From Ignavibacteriota bacterium (GTDB lineage Bacteria; Bacteroidota; Ignavibacteria; Kapaibacteriales; UBA2268), in assembly GCA_020437395.1 (NCBI GenBank), contig JAGQWJ010000027.1:1-40528 (forward strand): a stretch of 40,528 bases of DNA, in the 5' to 3' direction. Shown here piece by piece: positions 1-7,359 of this stretch. The notes beneath the pieces were generated by a model. That model was not told the DNA's origin. It searched no databases and was given only the letters and a program-made list of their open reading frames with translations. Every line of letters begins with the position of its first letter. Within the stretch, counting starts at the first letter, position 1. A program made the position numbers and the translations under genes.

Positions 1-130
1 CGATATATATATTTGTTACTCATTGGTGTCATTGACGTTAAGCTGTTTTAAAGATTGCTTAAGTTGTCATGACCCAACTATAAATAAGACTATTGAAATT
101 GTTTTCATGTAGTTTCCCTATTTTTTATGG

Positions 131-559
131 TCATTTTCTTTCAACATTATGTAACTCTGTTTTTTCATCCAAAGTCCACTTATCTTCTATCTCTACCCCA
201 CAAGAAAAACAACAATCTTCATTTTCACATTTATATTCTAAATGTTCAGAATTATGAATTACATTTGTTATTTCAACAAAACCATTGCCATAATTTTCAT
301 AGTGGAAGAAGTATTCGAAATTACAGCACGGACAGCTTTCTTCATCACAAGGTTCTAATACCATTTTCTTTTGTGCGGTTATTGGGCATGTGATATCTGA
401 ACAAGTATGTTCCTCAGGAAATAGACCCCAACAATATGGCTGAAACACCTTAACTCTAAAATCAGTTGGGTTATTACTATCAATCCAAGGGGGTGTAGGA
501 GGATTTGTTGAAAAGTCCCAATAGGAAGGTAATAAAGGGTTTGAATTATTAAATATCAT
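131..559 (-). CDS. Cys-rich hypothetical protein, second gene of accessory operon
   Basis: Unrecognised protein of 142 residues. It has no signal peptide or membrane segment. Cysteines are clustered as HTCSDITCP (about 52-59), EPCDEESCPCC (about 69-79) and YKCENEDCCFSCG (about 109-121), a spacing that suggests zinc-ribbon-like metal binding or several disulfides. The N-terminal third is rich in Pro, Asn and Trp. The ATG at 559 lies 18 bp after the stop of the preceding Cys-rich gene, so the two very likely share one transcript started from the leader at 944-1028. The rest of the window's housekeeping proteins are poor in Cys, so the composition is out of character. No function is proposed. 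The 130 bases beyond its stop, to the window edge, show nothing I can support. Confidence 0.65.
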   Translation of the reverse strand: MIFNNSNPLLPSYWDFSTNPPTPPWIDSNNPTDFRVKVFQPYCWGLFPEEHTCSDITCPITAQKKMVLEPCDEESCPCCNFEYFFHYENYGNGFVEITNVIHNSEHLEYKCENEDCCFSCGVEIEDKWTLDEKTELHNVERK

Positions 560-577
560 AAATGTTAGAAGGCCTTT

Positions 578-943
578 TTAATGGTTTAAATAAACAAGTT
601 TATTTTGTAATTCACATTTTTGAACAGAAACAACAGGATAGGCATGAGTTTGTGTATATATTTTTCTAATATGCAAGGCATAGTTATTCACACTATTACA
701 TTCGTAATTCTTCCAAAAGAAATCCACACATTCCTCAATACAACATGAACCGTTTTTATATAAATTCATAAAAGGGTTGTGATAATTCACCCCAGTTAGT
801 TCAAAGTCCCATTGTATAGGTGTATTCCCACACTTAAGTGGACATATATCACCTACCTGTGCCTCTGCCTTACTCTTGATTCCTACCGTTAGTAAGAATA
901 AGGCCACTCCAAGAGCAACGAATATGCTTGAAAATCCTTTCAT
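578..943 (-). CDS. Secreted Cys-rich hypothetical protein, first gene of accessory operon
   Basis: Unrecognised small exported protein of about 121 residues. It begins MKGFSSIFVALGVALF and continues to a likely signal peptidase I site after KAEAQ (about residue 29), so the mature part is about 92 residues. Mature Cys residues occur as CPLKC, CCIEEC, YEC and KCEL, consistent with a small disulfide-stabilised extracellular or periplasmic domain. The ATG at 943 is chosen over an in-frame GTG at 952: the GTG overlaps the AAGAGG stretch that serves as ribosome-binding region, and the same stretch precedes the ATG of the gene at 33996. It heads an operon with the Cys-rich gene at 131-559. Function unknown. 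Confidence 0.68.
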   Translation of the reverse strand: MKGFSSIFVALGVALFLLTVGIKSKAEAQVGDICPLKCGNTPIQWDFELTGVNYHNPFMNLYKNGSCCIEECVDFFWKNYECNSVNNYALHIRKIYTQTHAYPVVSVQKCELQNKLVYLNH

Positions 944-1028
944 AATAAACACCTCTTAGTTATTGAATAGAACAAAATTGAGGTCTAATTTAATTTAATT
1001 TAATTTAATTTAATTTAATTTGCAAATA
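944..1028 (-). promoter_or_regulatory. Operon leader copy A (promoter and 5' UTR), shared with 33997-34078
   Basis: Reading toward the gene, the minus strand has the 8-bp palindrome TTTGCAAA, seven AATTA-type pentamers, G(A)CCT, the box CAATTTTG (973-980), then TTGTTCTATTCAAT, AAGAGG and TTTATTATG. Copy B upstream of 33996 has the same parts in the same order, about 80% alike between the repeat and the ATG. CAATTTTG differs at one position from the Bacteroidota -7 consensus TAnnTTTG and ends 30 nt before the ATG, about where the boxes of other genes here lie. No clear -33 TTTG is visible at 19-21 bp; the pentamer array occupies that region. That this is the promoter is inference; the duplication is seen directly. 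Confidence 0.7.
986..1020. repeat. Perfect TAATT pentanucleotide array, 7 copies
   Basis: Seven uninterrupted TAATT units. They lie between a -7-like box (973-980) and the palindrome TTTGCAAA. The same array upstream of 33996 has six units, which is the length difference expected from slipped-strand mispairing. Confidence 0.95.
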
Positions 1029-1189
1029 AATGGTAGAGAACAAGCAATATTTATAAACAGCCGTATCAAAATGTTACTATTAGAGTTAGAAGTGTATTAA
1101 AAGGGTTTTTCTGTTTTTTCCAAGACTCTTCGGTCACTTCTCTCACTGTGAGTGACGTGGTTCTTTCAAGAGTAAAGCGATTGTTTTTA

Positions 1190-1212
1190 AGAGACGTATG
1201 CAATACGTCTCT
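1190..1212. repeat. 10-bp perfect inverted repeat with 3-nt loop
   Basis: AGAGACGTAT, loop GCA, ATACGTCTCT. It resembles the GTAGAGACG-type palindromes dispersed in intergenic regions of several bacterial phyla, so it is probably a REP- or MITE-like remnant rather than a terminator (no U-run follows on either strand). Another short palindrome, CTCACTGTGAG, lies about 50 bp before it. Confidence 0.6.
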
Positions 1213-1276
1213 ACAAGCTCTGCTCCAACCCATTCTGCAAATCCTTTAATCCTGTAAATTCTGATTCAGATTAATT

Positions 1277-1333
1277 GAGATCGCCCATGCCTTTGGCTTG
1301 GCAGGCACGTCCTTACAGTCCTCGCGATGACAG
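1277..1333. repeat. Dispersed-repeat-like element in the 454-bp spacer
   Basis: The segment opens with GAGATCGCCC and closes with CCTCGCGATGACAG, so ATCGC and GCGAT form the ends of an imperfect inverted repeat around a core with TGCC...GGCA. This is the layout of the GAGATTGC...GCAATGACA intergenic elements seen in many genomes. It is noticeably richer in G+C than its surroundings. The remaining bases of the 944-1406 spacer hold the leader, the palindrome at 1190 and the terminator at 1341; I see no gene. Confidence 0.45.
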
Positions 1334-1340
1334 GAATACA

Positions 1341-1373
1341 AAAAAAAGCTGTTCATATAAAATGAACAGCTTT
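1341..1373 (-). terminator. Intrinsic terminator after porV
   Basis: A 12-bp perfect stem, AAAGCTGTTCAT against ATGAACAGCTTT, with loop ATAAA (1357-1361). On the minus strand it is followed by a T-run, 33 nt beyond the porV stop. On the plus strand it is followed by CTTAATTTTTTTT, so it could act in both directions. Confidence 0.85.
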
Positions 1374-1406
1374 CTTAATTTTTTTTCTAATTTTGAGTCT
1401 TAGTTT

Positions 1407-2525
1407 TTATTCCCAATCAGCAAGTAACGAGAATCTAAGTGTGTTTGCTAGAGGGTGGTTTTCTTCTATAGTGTTGATAAAACTGAAATCCAGTCTGAAT
1501 ATATCATATCTTACACCAGCACCGAAATTCCAGAATTTACGAGCACCAGCATTGTCTGGTTCAGTAAAGTAACCAGCACGCAAAGCAACAACGTCTTCGT
1601 ACCAATATTCTGCTCCTGCAGCAAATTCCATTGCGTTGTTTTGCCAAGAAGAGACGAACGATAGAGGAATTGGGTCAGAGCCGTTTCTGTCTCTGTTTAC
1701 TAATAGTTTAGTATAGTCAAAAGCAAAAGTCAGTTTATTGAACTCATCTTTTACTACATCATAAGCAATACCTAATCTTAAGTTAGTTGGTAGTGGATCT
1801 GCTTCGTTAATGTAAGTCATCTTTGGACCAACGTTTTGCAAATTCATACCCAAAGATAATCTATCTTCAAAATCAGCACCTAATACTTGTAAGTCAGATG
1901 GCTTCCAAAGTAAACCAACATCGAATCCACCACTGACACCAGTACCAGATTGAGCACCAGAACCTTGTCCAGTAGGAGTTAAGTTTGATTGTATATAGCG
2001 TAGTTGGAAACCAAAGCCAAGGTCAGGAGCTATTATTGTACCATAAGAAAAACCAAATGAGAACTCATTTGAAGTAAATGTACCAGCTTCTTGTGAATTT
2101 TCTAAAGTTCTTTTGAATTCACCCAAATTCATAAAAATAAAATTGAATGCAACAGTACCATCTAATTCTTCAAAATGTTGAGCAATTGTACCATAGCTGT
2201 AATACAAGTCAGCATTGAACTGAGGTAACCATGGGGAGAAAGCTAAAGCTACTTGTCTGAAAGGTGTTCTAGTGCCTTCTTCGTCGAAAGTATAGCCGTA
2301 GTCAAAATAGTCCAGGAATGCCAATCCTCCTGGATTCCAATAGATTGCATTTACATCATCAGCTATAGCCGTTCCTACTTCACCCATTCCACTCGCACGA
2401 GCATCAGGGGATATCATAAGGAAAGGGACTGCTGAACTCTGTACGGCCGAGCCGCCAGATTGAGCACTTGCATTTGAGTTTGTTAGTACAAATATTGCTG
2501 CTATTAAAAGTATTGTCTTCATCAT
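1407..2525 (-). CDS. porV: PorV/LptO-like T9SS outer-membrane shuttle protein
   Basis: PorV-type beta-barrel of about 372 residues (UPF0164/PorV family). In T9SS organisms PorV binds the C-terminal domain of cargo at the translocon and delivers it to the PorU sortase. The sequence has a signal peptide (MMKTILLIAAIFVLTNSNASA) followed by the family-typical SGGSAVQSSAVPFLMISPDARASGMGEVGTAI start and repeated GLAF/NPGGL/FNF barrel strands; it ends FRFSLLADWE. The start is set at the ATG at 2525 (2522 is equally possible). An in-frame ATG at 2555 would put an acidic extension, MEDNPLITSK, before the signal peptide. It lies 84 bp after the porU stop on the same strand and is followed by a strong terminator, so the two genes form a unit. 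PorU as neighbour makes PorV much likelier than a related PorP- or FadL-like barrel. Confidence 0.85.
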   Translation of the reverse strand: MMKTILLIAAIFVLTNSNASAQSGGSAVQSSAVPFLMISPDARASGMGEVGTAIADDVNAIYWNPGGLAFLDYFDYGYTFDEEGTRTPFRQVALAFSPWLPQFNADLYYSYGTIAQHFEELDGTVAFNFIFMNLGEFKRTLENSQEAGTFTSNEFSFGFSYGTIIAPDLGFGFQLRYIQSNLTPTGQGSGAQSGTGVSGGFDVGLLWKPSDLQVLGADFEDRLSLGMNLQNVGPKMTYINEADPLPTNLRLGIAYDVVKDEFNKLTFAFDYTKLLVNRDRNGSDPIPLSFVSSWQNNAMEFAAGAEYWYEDVVALRAGYFTEPDNAGARKFWNFGAGVRYDIFRLDFSFINTIEENHPLANTLRFSLLADWE

Positions 2526-2609
2526 TTTCGAAGTTATCAAAGGATTATCCTCCATTAAGAATTTCTAAGTTTCAAATTTAAAAAAAAATTAATTAAAGTC
2601 TAAAGTTTA

Positions 2610-5600
2610 TTACTTAATCTTTATAGTACGCCCTTCTAGAAACGTTTGTTTTGCAATTAAGTTATCAAGTTTTAATTTAAAGTAGTAAGTACCTATACTT
2701 ACTGGACTTCCGAATGTATCAGCCCCTCCCCAATCTAACTCGCCTTCGAATGCTGAAAGTATAGTCTTGTTGATAGTGTTAACTTTCTGACCTTTTGCAT
2801 CAAAAATATCCAATGTTACATCAACTGGAGGATTTAGATTATGTTTGAATTTTATTTTTGTACTGCTTTCAAAAGGAGTTGGATATGCTAATACATCTTG
2901 TATTACTACTTCTCCGCTTTCACCTATATTAAAATAAGTTTCTGAAATAGAGTAATTATTATAAATATCCCAAGCTCTTAATTTTACGAAATGAGCACCT
3001 GGCTCAAGACCCAATAAATTTTTTGTTGCTGTGCCTTTTCTGTAATCTTCGAATGAAGTTTCATATTCTGTTGTCAAATCTATGGATTTTTCACTATTGT
3101 CTATCCAAGCTTCTATTTTGTGTCCCACTCCAATACCAGTCGAGTTGATACCCGATTCATCGCTCAAATCCACAATCAGAAGTGGTTCAGCTCTAACTAA
3201 ATCGCCTGCTTTGAATTTTCTTGAATCTAACATTATACTTATATCTGGGCCTTTAGTATCTGTTATATCTGTTGTAGATAATCCATCAATTTTTAATCTA
3301 TTGAAACTACCTGTGGCAAATTTGAAATCATCTGTATAGGCATAGCTAAATAATTTCCCCAGATTTTCACTAAAACTTATGTCCTTTGGTAAGATAAATT
3401 CTGCCTCAAAATATCCATTAATAACTTCAAAATTTGCATTTGATAAAGTTCCTCCTTGTTTGCGGAACTCATATAATCTATTTCTGTTATCAGTTATTTC
3501 TATTTCTTGGTCACCATCTATAACTTTTAGTTTTATTTTACCGTTGAAGTCTTGGTAAACATCTTTATTGCTATTCGGAATTGCTACATACCCTTTAACA
3601 CTAACAGTCTGTAATCCTTTAACTGAGACTGACGAAGTGTCGGTTATCATTTCTCCATCTATGCTCTCAAGTACAACTTCATAGTGCGGAACTAATAGTC
3701 TTAATGTCGGATCACCAAGAAGAAAATACTTTTGATCATTACTATTATTAAATGATTGTTTCAAACTAAATACAGCTTCACCTAAAGTAGGGTATTCGCC
3801 GTTCTCATTTCTTGTGAACATACTACTGTATAGTGCTCTATTCAGATAATGATTCTGCTGTGCATAGACAACTCTTGACGAACCAAAGACTCCAATTGAA
3901 CCCCCATATTCATTTAACAGCATTAACTCGGCACCTGATTGAGATTCGAAATTATCATATTTTGCAAAATCACAAGTGGCAGCAGTCAAGAAGAATAGCT
4001 TATCGTAATTCACCATTTGTCTTATTGATACATCTCTGTCCAAGATTCCTTCATGCGACCATACCTGAGGATTACCGTGTCCATACCAGTTAAGCAACAA
4101 AGCGCCTTCTTCGTTCACTGTTTTCAAAATTGCAGCGTTGGCGGTTGGTTTTCGGATTCCTCCTGCAGTGTATTGCGATTCATATTCTACTGTGTATATT
4201 TTCCTTTGTTCCATAAAAGATGGAACTCTATTGAGAGAAAAATCTTCTGAATGTCTGACAAATAAATCACCGTCTCCTTTTGTACTTTCAGTACCACTAT
4301 ACCCATCGTCAGCTACTAATGTTATCTTATTTCGCCAATTGTCAATACTGGAATTTTGTTCATAATGTTTAATTTTCTCAACTATTTTTTTCCCTTCTGC
4401 TTCAGAATTTATTGTGATACGTCCGATAGCCAAATCAGGAGCAAGGTCATTCCCTAATACTCTTGAGTAATAATCGTCAGTACAAACACTCTTGACCGCT
4501 TCATAATTGTTAAACTCATCTTCACTTAAGTGAGGCGGAACAAAATTTGTTTGTGTAGTAAGAATTTCTCTAAAGTCGTAGTGCCCATCTCCCCATAGCA
4601 CGACATAAGACGGCTTTTTGTCCCAATTAATCATTGCTTGTGCAATGAAATCACGAATTGCAGTAACATCCATTGTCCCAGCGTTATACTCGTTATAAAT
4701 ATCATTAACCTCGAATATTCCAACTGTTAAATTGCTATTTGCTTCTCTATATTCTTTAAACTGTTTAGCCGATTCTCTTAGTTTTGAATGAGTAATAACA
4801 ATTACATCATTATTGTATTTCGTATTTCTGAGACCTTTTATATCAATCTTTTCAATATTATCAGGAGTTCTTAGTTTTGAACTTAGGAAAAATCTTTTAG
4901 GTTTATTTAGTTCTAAATCAGTTATTAAATCAAATTTATTCTTCGATAATGATTCTAACTGTTTCGGATTACCCATATCCGAAATATCAAAAGCATAGAC
5001 ATCCCCACTAAATCCTGTAAAGCTATATTTTGTCAATCCATTGATTAATGGGTCAGTAAATAAGTAAACTTCTCCGTTGTGAGCAATTGTTTTACTCGGA
5101 TAATGAATTTCAAGATAATCGAATATACCATTAGCACTAGTTTGAACGGGATTAGTATAATTTAATTCTAACCTTACTTTATCTTTGCTTGCTAATTCAT
5201 TAACTGGTATGCTAAATTCGAAAAATTTTCTATATGCCTCATCTGGCGTAGAGTCTAAGTATAGATTGTCAGCTATTAGCTTTCCATTGTCTTTTACTGA
5301 AAAATAGCCACCCGATTTACTAGCACCTGCATGGGCAAGCATTAATCTATAAGTAACATTCCCCTCATCAGCTAAGTTAATTAGATTTTGTTCAAATAGT
5401 TCCGAAAAATAGGTTCTTCCAAAGAATTGTTTACCAGCTCCACCGTGGAAAGCACTAATCAACTCTTCCTCAAAAAATTGTCTTCTCGTAAACAAATCCA
5501 TATTATTCTTTATTTCACCTTTGGGAGCCGTAGTTGGAACCGAGCGTTTTCCATCGTCACCACCCCAAGTCAGCAAATAATTATTATTATTGCTATAATG

Positions 5601-6638
5601 ATTAATATAGTGTGAAACTTTAAAACCGTTATATAACTCTTCTTGGTTCGATCCTTTTTTAGCATATTCGAAACCAGTAGTTCCACCAGCAAAGAAAATT
5701 ATAGATTTAAGCGATCCATCAGCATTTTTCTTCACTATTATTTCTTGTTGGTTCATTTGGTTCAAACCAGCAAAATCAACATTTTCTGGTAGTTCATGCC
5801 CACCATTTCCTATAATTTTTATAGAATTGATATCATCTTTGGGAATTGAGATACCGAAATCTTTCAAATAGTCTGCAGTAAGTTCATAGACACCTGATTC
5901 AGAAATTCGAATTTTGAACCAACTTCCTGAACTAATTACATCTTCTGATTGAAACTTATTTAACTTTGTTTGCTTTTCTATATCATTTCTGAAATAAAGC
6001 TGTTCATCAGAAACTGACCAATTATTAGCCACGTTTGAATTAAGATAATTATTACTAATAATGCTTTTGAGTTTCTTACTTCTATTGTTTACTTCTTTAT
6101 TATCAAATTGAACCGTAATTAATACATATTCTGGAATTTCAATTGATCTGGTAAATGGGTTATATTTTGCATTGAATATATTTAAAGTTGCTGTATAATT
6201 GTCTCTACTAATACCATTATATTGCATATTAGCCCAATCTTCAATCGGTCTATTCATATATGCTCTTTTGTCAATTAATGTATTATCCTCATTTCCTAAT
6301 ACATAGACCGGAGCTATAATCGAGTTAATTGCTGTTAGTTTTCCTACCTCAATATTTTGGATTTTGAACCCAGTTGGTGAAGGAACAGCCAAAGATTTAC
6401 GAGTAGCTATCAATTGAGGATAACCTGTTTGCTCTAATATATTCCCAGCGTCTTCAAAAATTGGTTGCGAATAGTCCAGACCATTTATTGTGATTGTATT
6501 ATTTGAAACTAACTCTGGAGTATATTTTATAGTAATTGAACTAGTGGTAGAACTAATTATCTCAGTCTTAGCCGTAGCGATATTGCTACCAAAACTATAG
6601 ACTACTAGTAGTAAAAGTGATTTTTTAAATAGATTCAT
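2610..6638 (-). CDS. porU: PorU-like C25 peptidase, T9SS sortase
   Basis: Gingipain-family (C25) protein of about 1,342 residues. PorU removes the sorting domain of T9SS cargo and transfers the cargo to anionic LPS on the cell surface. Visible parts are a signal peptide (MNLFKKSLLLLVVYSFGSNIATA), a long N-terminal beta-rich region, and the C25 domain with LLNWYGHGN (catalytic His near residue 855) and FLTAATCDFAKYD (catalytic Cys near residue 890). Ig-like C-terminal domains follow, ending in a T9SS-type tail with YPTPFESSTKIKF and GTYYFKLKL. The family is usually about 1,100-1,300 residues. The ATG at 6638 is preferred over an in-frame TTG at 6650. porV follows on the same strand. The catalytic dyad and the neighbour make the call firm. 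Confidence 0.9.
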   Translation of the reverse strand: MNLFKKSLLLLVVYSFGSNIATAKTEIISSTTSSITIKYTPELVSNNTITINGLDYSQPIFEDAGNILEQTGYPQLIATRKSLAVPSPTGFKIQNIEVGKLTAINSIIAPVYVLGNEDNTLIDKRAYMNRPIEDWANMQYNGISRDNYTATLNIFNAKYNPFTRSIEIPEYVLITVQFDNKEVNNRSKKLKSIISNNYLNSNVANNWSVSDEQLYFRNDIEKQTKLNKFQSEDVISSGSWFKIRISESGVYELTADYLKDFGISIPKDDINSIKIIGNGGHELPENVDFAGLNQMNQQEIIVKKNADGSLKSIIFFAGGTTGFEYAKKGSNQEELYNGFKVSHYINHYSNNNNYLLTWGGDDGKRSVPTTAPKGEIKNNMDLFTRRQFFEEELISAFHGGAGKQFFGRTYFSELFEQNLINLADEGNVTYRLMLAHAGASKSGGYFSVKDNGKLIADNLYLDSTPDEAYRKFFEFSIPVNELASKDKVRLELNYTNPVQTSANGIFDYLEIHYPSKTIAHNGEVYLFTDPLINGLTKYSFTGFSGDVYAFDISDMGNPKQLESLSKNKFDLITDLELNKPKRFFLSSKLRTPDNIEKIDIKGLRNTKYNNDVIVITHSKLRESAKQFKEYREANSNLTVGIFEVNDIYNEYNAGTMDVTAIRDFIAQAMINWDKKPSYVVLWGDGHYDFREILTTQTNFVPPHLSEDEFNNYEAVKSVCTDDYYSRVLGNDLAPDLAIGRITINSEAEGKKIVEKIKHYEQNSSIDNWRNKITLVADDGYSGTESTKGDGDLFVRHSEDFSLNRVPSFMEQRKIYTVEYESQYTAGGIRKPTANAAILKTVNEEGALLLNWYGHGNPQVWSHEGILDRDVSIRQMVNYDKLFFLTAATCDFAKYDNFESQSGAELMLLNEYGGSIGVFGSSRVVYAQQNHYLNRALYSSMFTRNENGEYPTLGEAVFSLKQSFNNSNDQKYFLLGDPTLRLLVPHYEVVLESIDGEMITDTSSVSVKGLQTVSVKGYVAIPNSNKDVYQDFNGKIKLKVIDGDQEIEITDNRNRLYEFRKQGGTLSNANFEVINGYFEAEFILPKDISFSENLGKLFSYAYTDDFKFATGSFNRLKIDGLSTTDITDTKGPDISIMLDSRKFKAGDLVRAEPLLIVDLSDESGINSTGIGVGHKIEAWIDNSEKSIDLTTEYETSFEDYRKGTATKNLLGLEPGAHFVKLRAWDIYNNYSISETYFNIGESGEVVIQDVLAYPTPFESSTKIKFKHNLNPPVDVTLDIFDAKGQKVNTINKTILSAFEGELDWGGADTFGSPVSIGTYYFKLKLDNLIAKQTFLEGRTIKIK

Positions 6639-7007
6639 ATTAATACCCAAAAATTACACAACATATAATTTACAAAAGTTTTTTGAATTATTTTATTTTA
6701 AAAAGGTACTAATATAAATAGGCGTTGGTATTTTATTTTACAATTAATAATACTTACTAAACTGATAAACGTATAAAAAGTTACAAATATTGATAGATTT
6801 CTTGTGAGATTCTATATGTGATTAATAATTAAATCCTTTATATTTTGTTTAAGTCAGTTAAACTCCGCTTTGGTGCCTATTATTAATCGCTAAATTGATT
6901 CAGAAAACAAACTAGACTATCAAGGAGTAGATAATTTTTTTAACTGAACATTAACATAATTTTCTATTGATAGAAAATTTAATGAAAGTTAGGTAAAAGC
7001 CGATGTA
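6639..7007. other. AT-rich non-coding stretch upstream of porU
   Basis: About 370 bases without a supportable gene. It must contain the porU promoter on the minus strand; I cannot choose one box with confidence. The one clear structure is a 9-bp inverted repeat, AATTTTCTA (6958-6966) and TAGAAAATT (6971-6979), with a 4-nt loop. No T-run follows on either strand, so it is more likely an operator or chance than a terminator. Confidence 0.5.
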
Positions 7008-7053
7008 TAAAAATAAAGATGCCTTACTAACGGGGGGAACTGTCAGCAAGGCA
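7008..7053 (-). terminator. Strong RNA hairpin with C6 loop downstream of tRNA-Gly
   Basis: Read on the minus strand, TGCCTTGCTGAC (7053-7042) pairs with GTTAGTAAGGCA (7031-7020) over all 12 positions, two of them G-U. The loop is AGTTCCCCCC and the tail is TCTTTATTTTTA. On the plus strand the two G-U pairs become A-C mismatches, so the RNA comes from the minus strand, the same as the tRNA 38 nt upstream. A smaller perfect hairpin, ACGACT/AGTCGT (7074-7088), lies between them. Simplest reading: terminator of the tRNA transcript. Alternative: a small RNA with a C-rich loop. Confidence 0.7.
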
Positions 7054-7090
7054 TGCAGCATAAAAAGGAAGTTACGACTTGTAGTCGTAG

Positions 7091-7163
7091 AGCAAGAGAC
7101 GAGATTCGAACTCGCGACCCCAACCTTGGCAAGGTTGTGCTCTACCAGCTGAGCTACTCCTGC
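7091..7163 (-). tRNA. tRNA-Gly (anticodon GCC)
   Basis: A 73-nt cloverleaf. The acceptor stem is GCAGGAG against CTCTTGC with one G-U pair, and the discriminator is U. The D arm has AGCTCAGCTGGTAGAGC. The anticodon stem CAACC/GGTTG carries loop TTGCCAA, anticodon GCC. The T arm has GTTCGAATC. The 3' CCA is not encoded. It is transcribed divergently from the S9 peptidase gene. Confidence 0.97.
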
Positions 7164-7318
7164 TTTTTTTTAGAACACAAAATTAGGAGATATTTTTGAA
7201 CTGTCAAAATTTTTTTGATACTTTTTTTTAATTAGTTTGTAAGTCACTAATCAAAAGTGAGTTAAATATTCTTTAATTTTCACAATAGTCAATGGAAAAT
7301 TATTTGTCTAATTTTCTC

Positions 7319-7326
7319 TATATTTG
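7319..7326 (+). promoter_or_regulatory. -7 box TATATTTG before S9 peptidase
   Basis: Perfect match to the Bacteroidota -7 element TAnnTTTG, its G 34 nt before the ATG at 7360. A TTTG at 7303-7306 is only 12 bp upstream, too close for the usual -33 spacing. Boxes at 27156 and 34166 sit at almost the same distance from their start codons. Confidence 0.5.
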
Positions 7327-7359
7327 TGTAAACTTACATAACTAACTAATGAAAAAAAT

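Noticed and set aside
986..1020. CRISPR array or simple low-complexity noise
   Set aside because: Units are 5 bp without spacers, so not CRISPR; the same array in the same context at 34041 argues against noise.
1023..1030. TTTG of the TTTGCAAA palindrome as the -33 promoter element of leaders A and B
   Set aside because: It is 42 and 37 bp from the -7-like box, not the 19-21 bp expected, and the distance differs between copies.
2253..2555. Extended PorV start at 2555 and PorU start at 6650 (TTG)
   Set aside because: The extensions place acidic or needless residues before good signal peptides; ATGs at 2525 and 6638 fit better.
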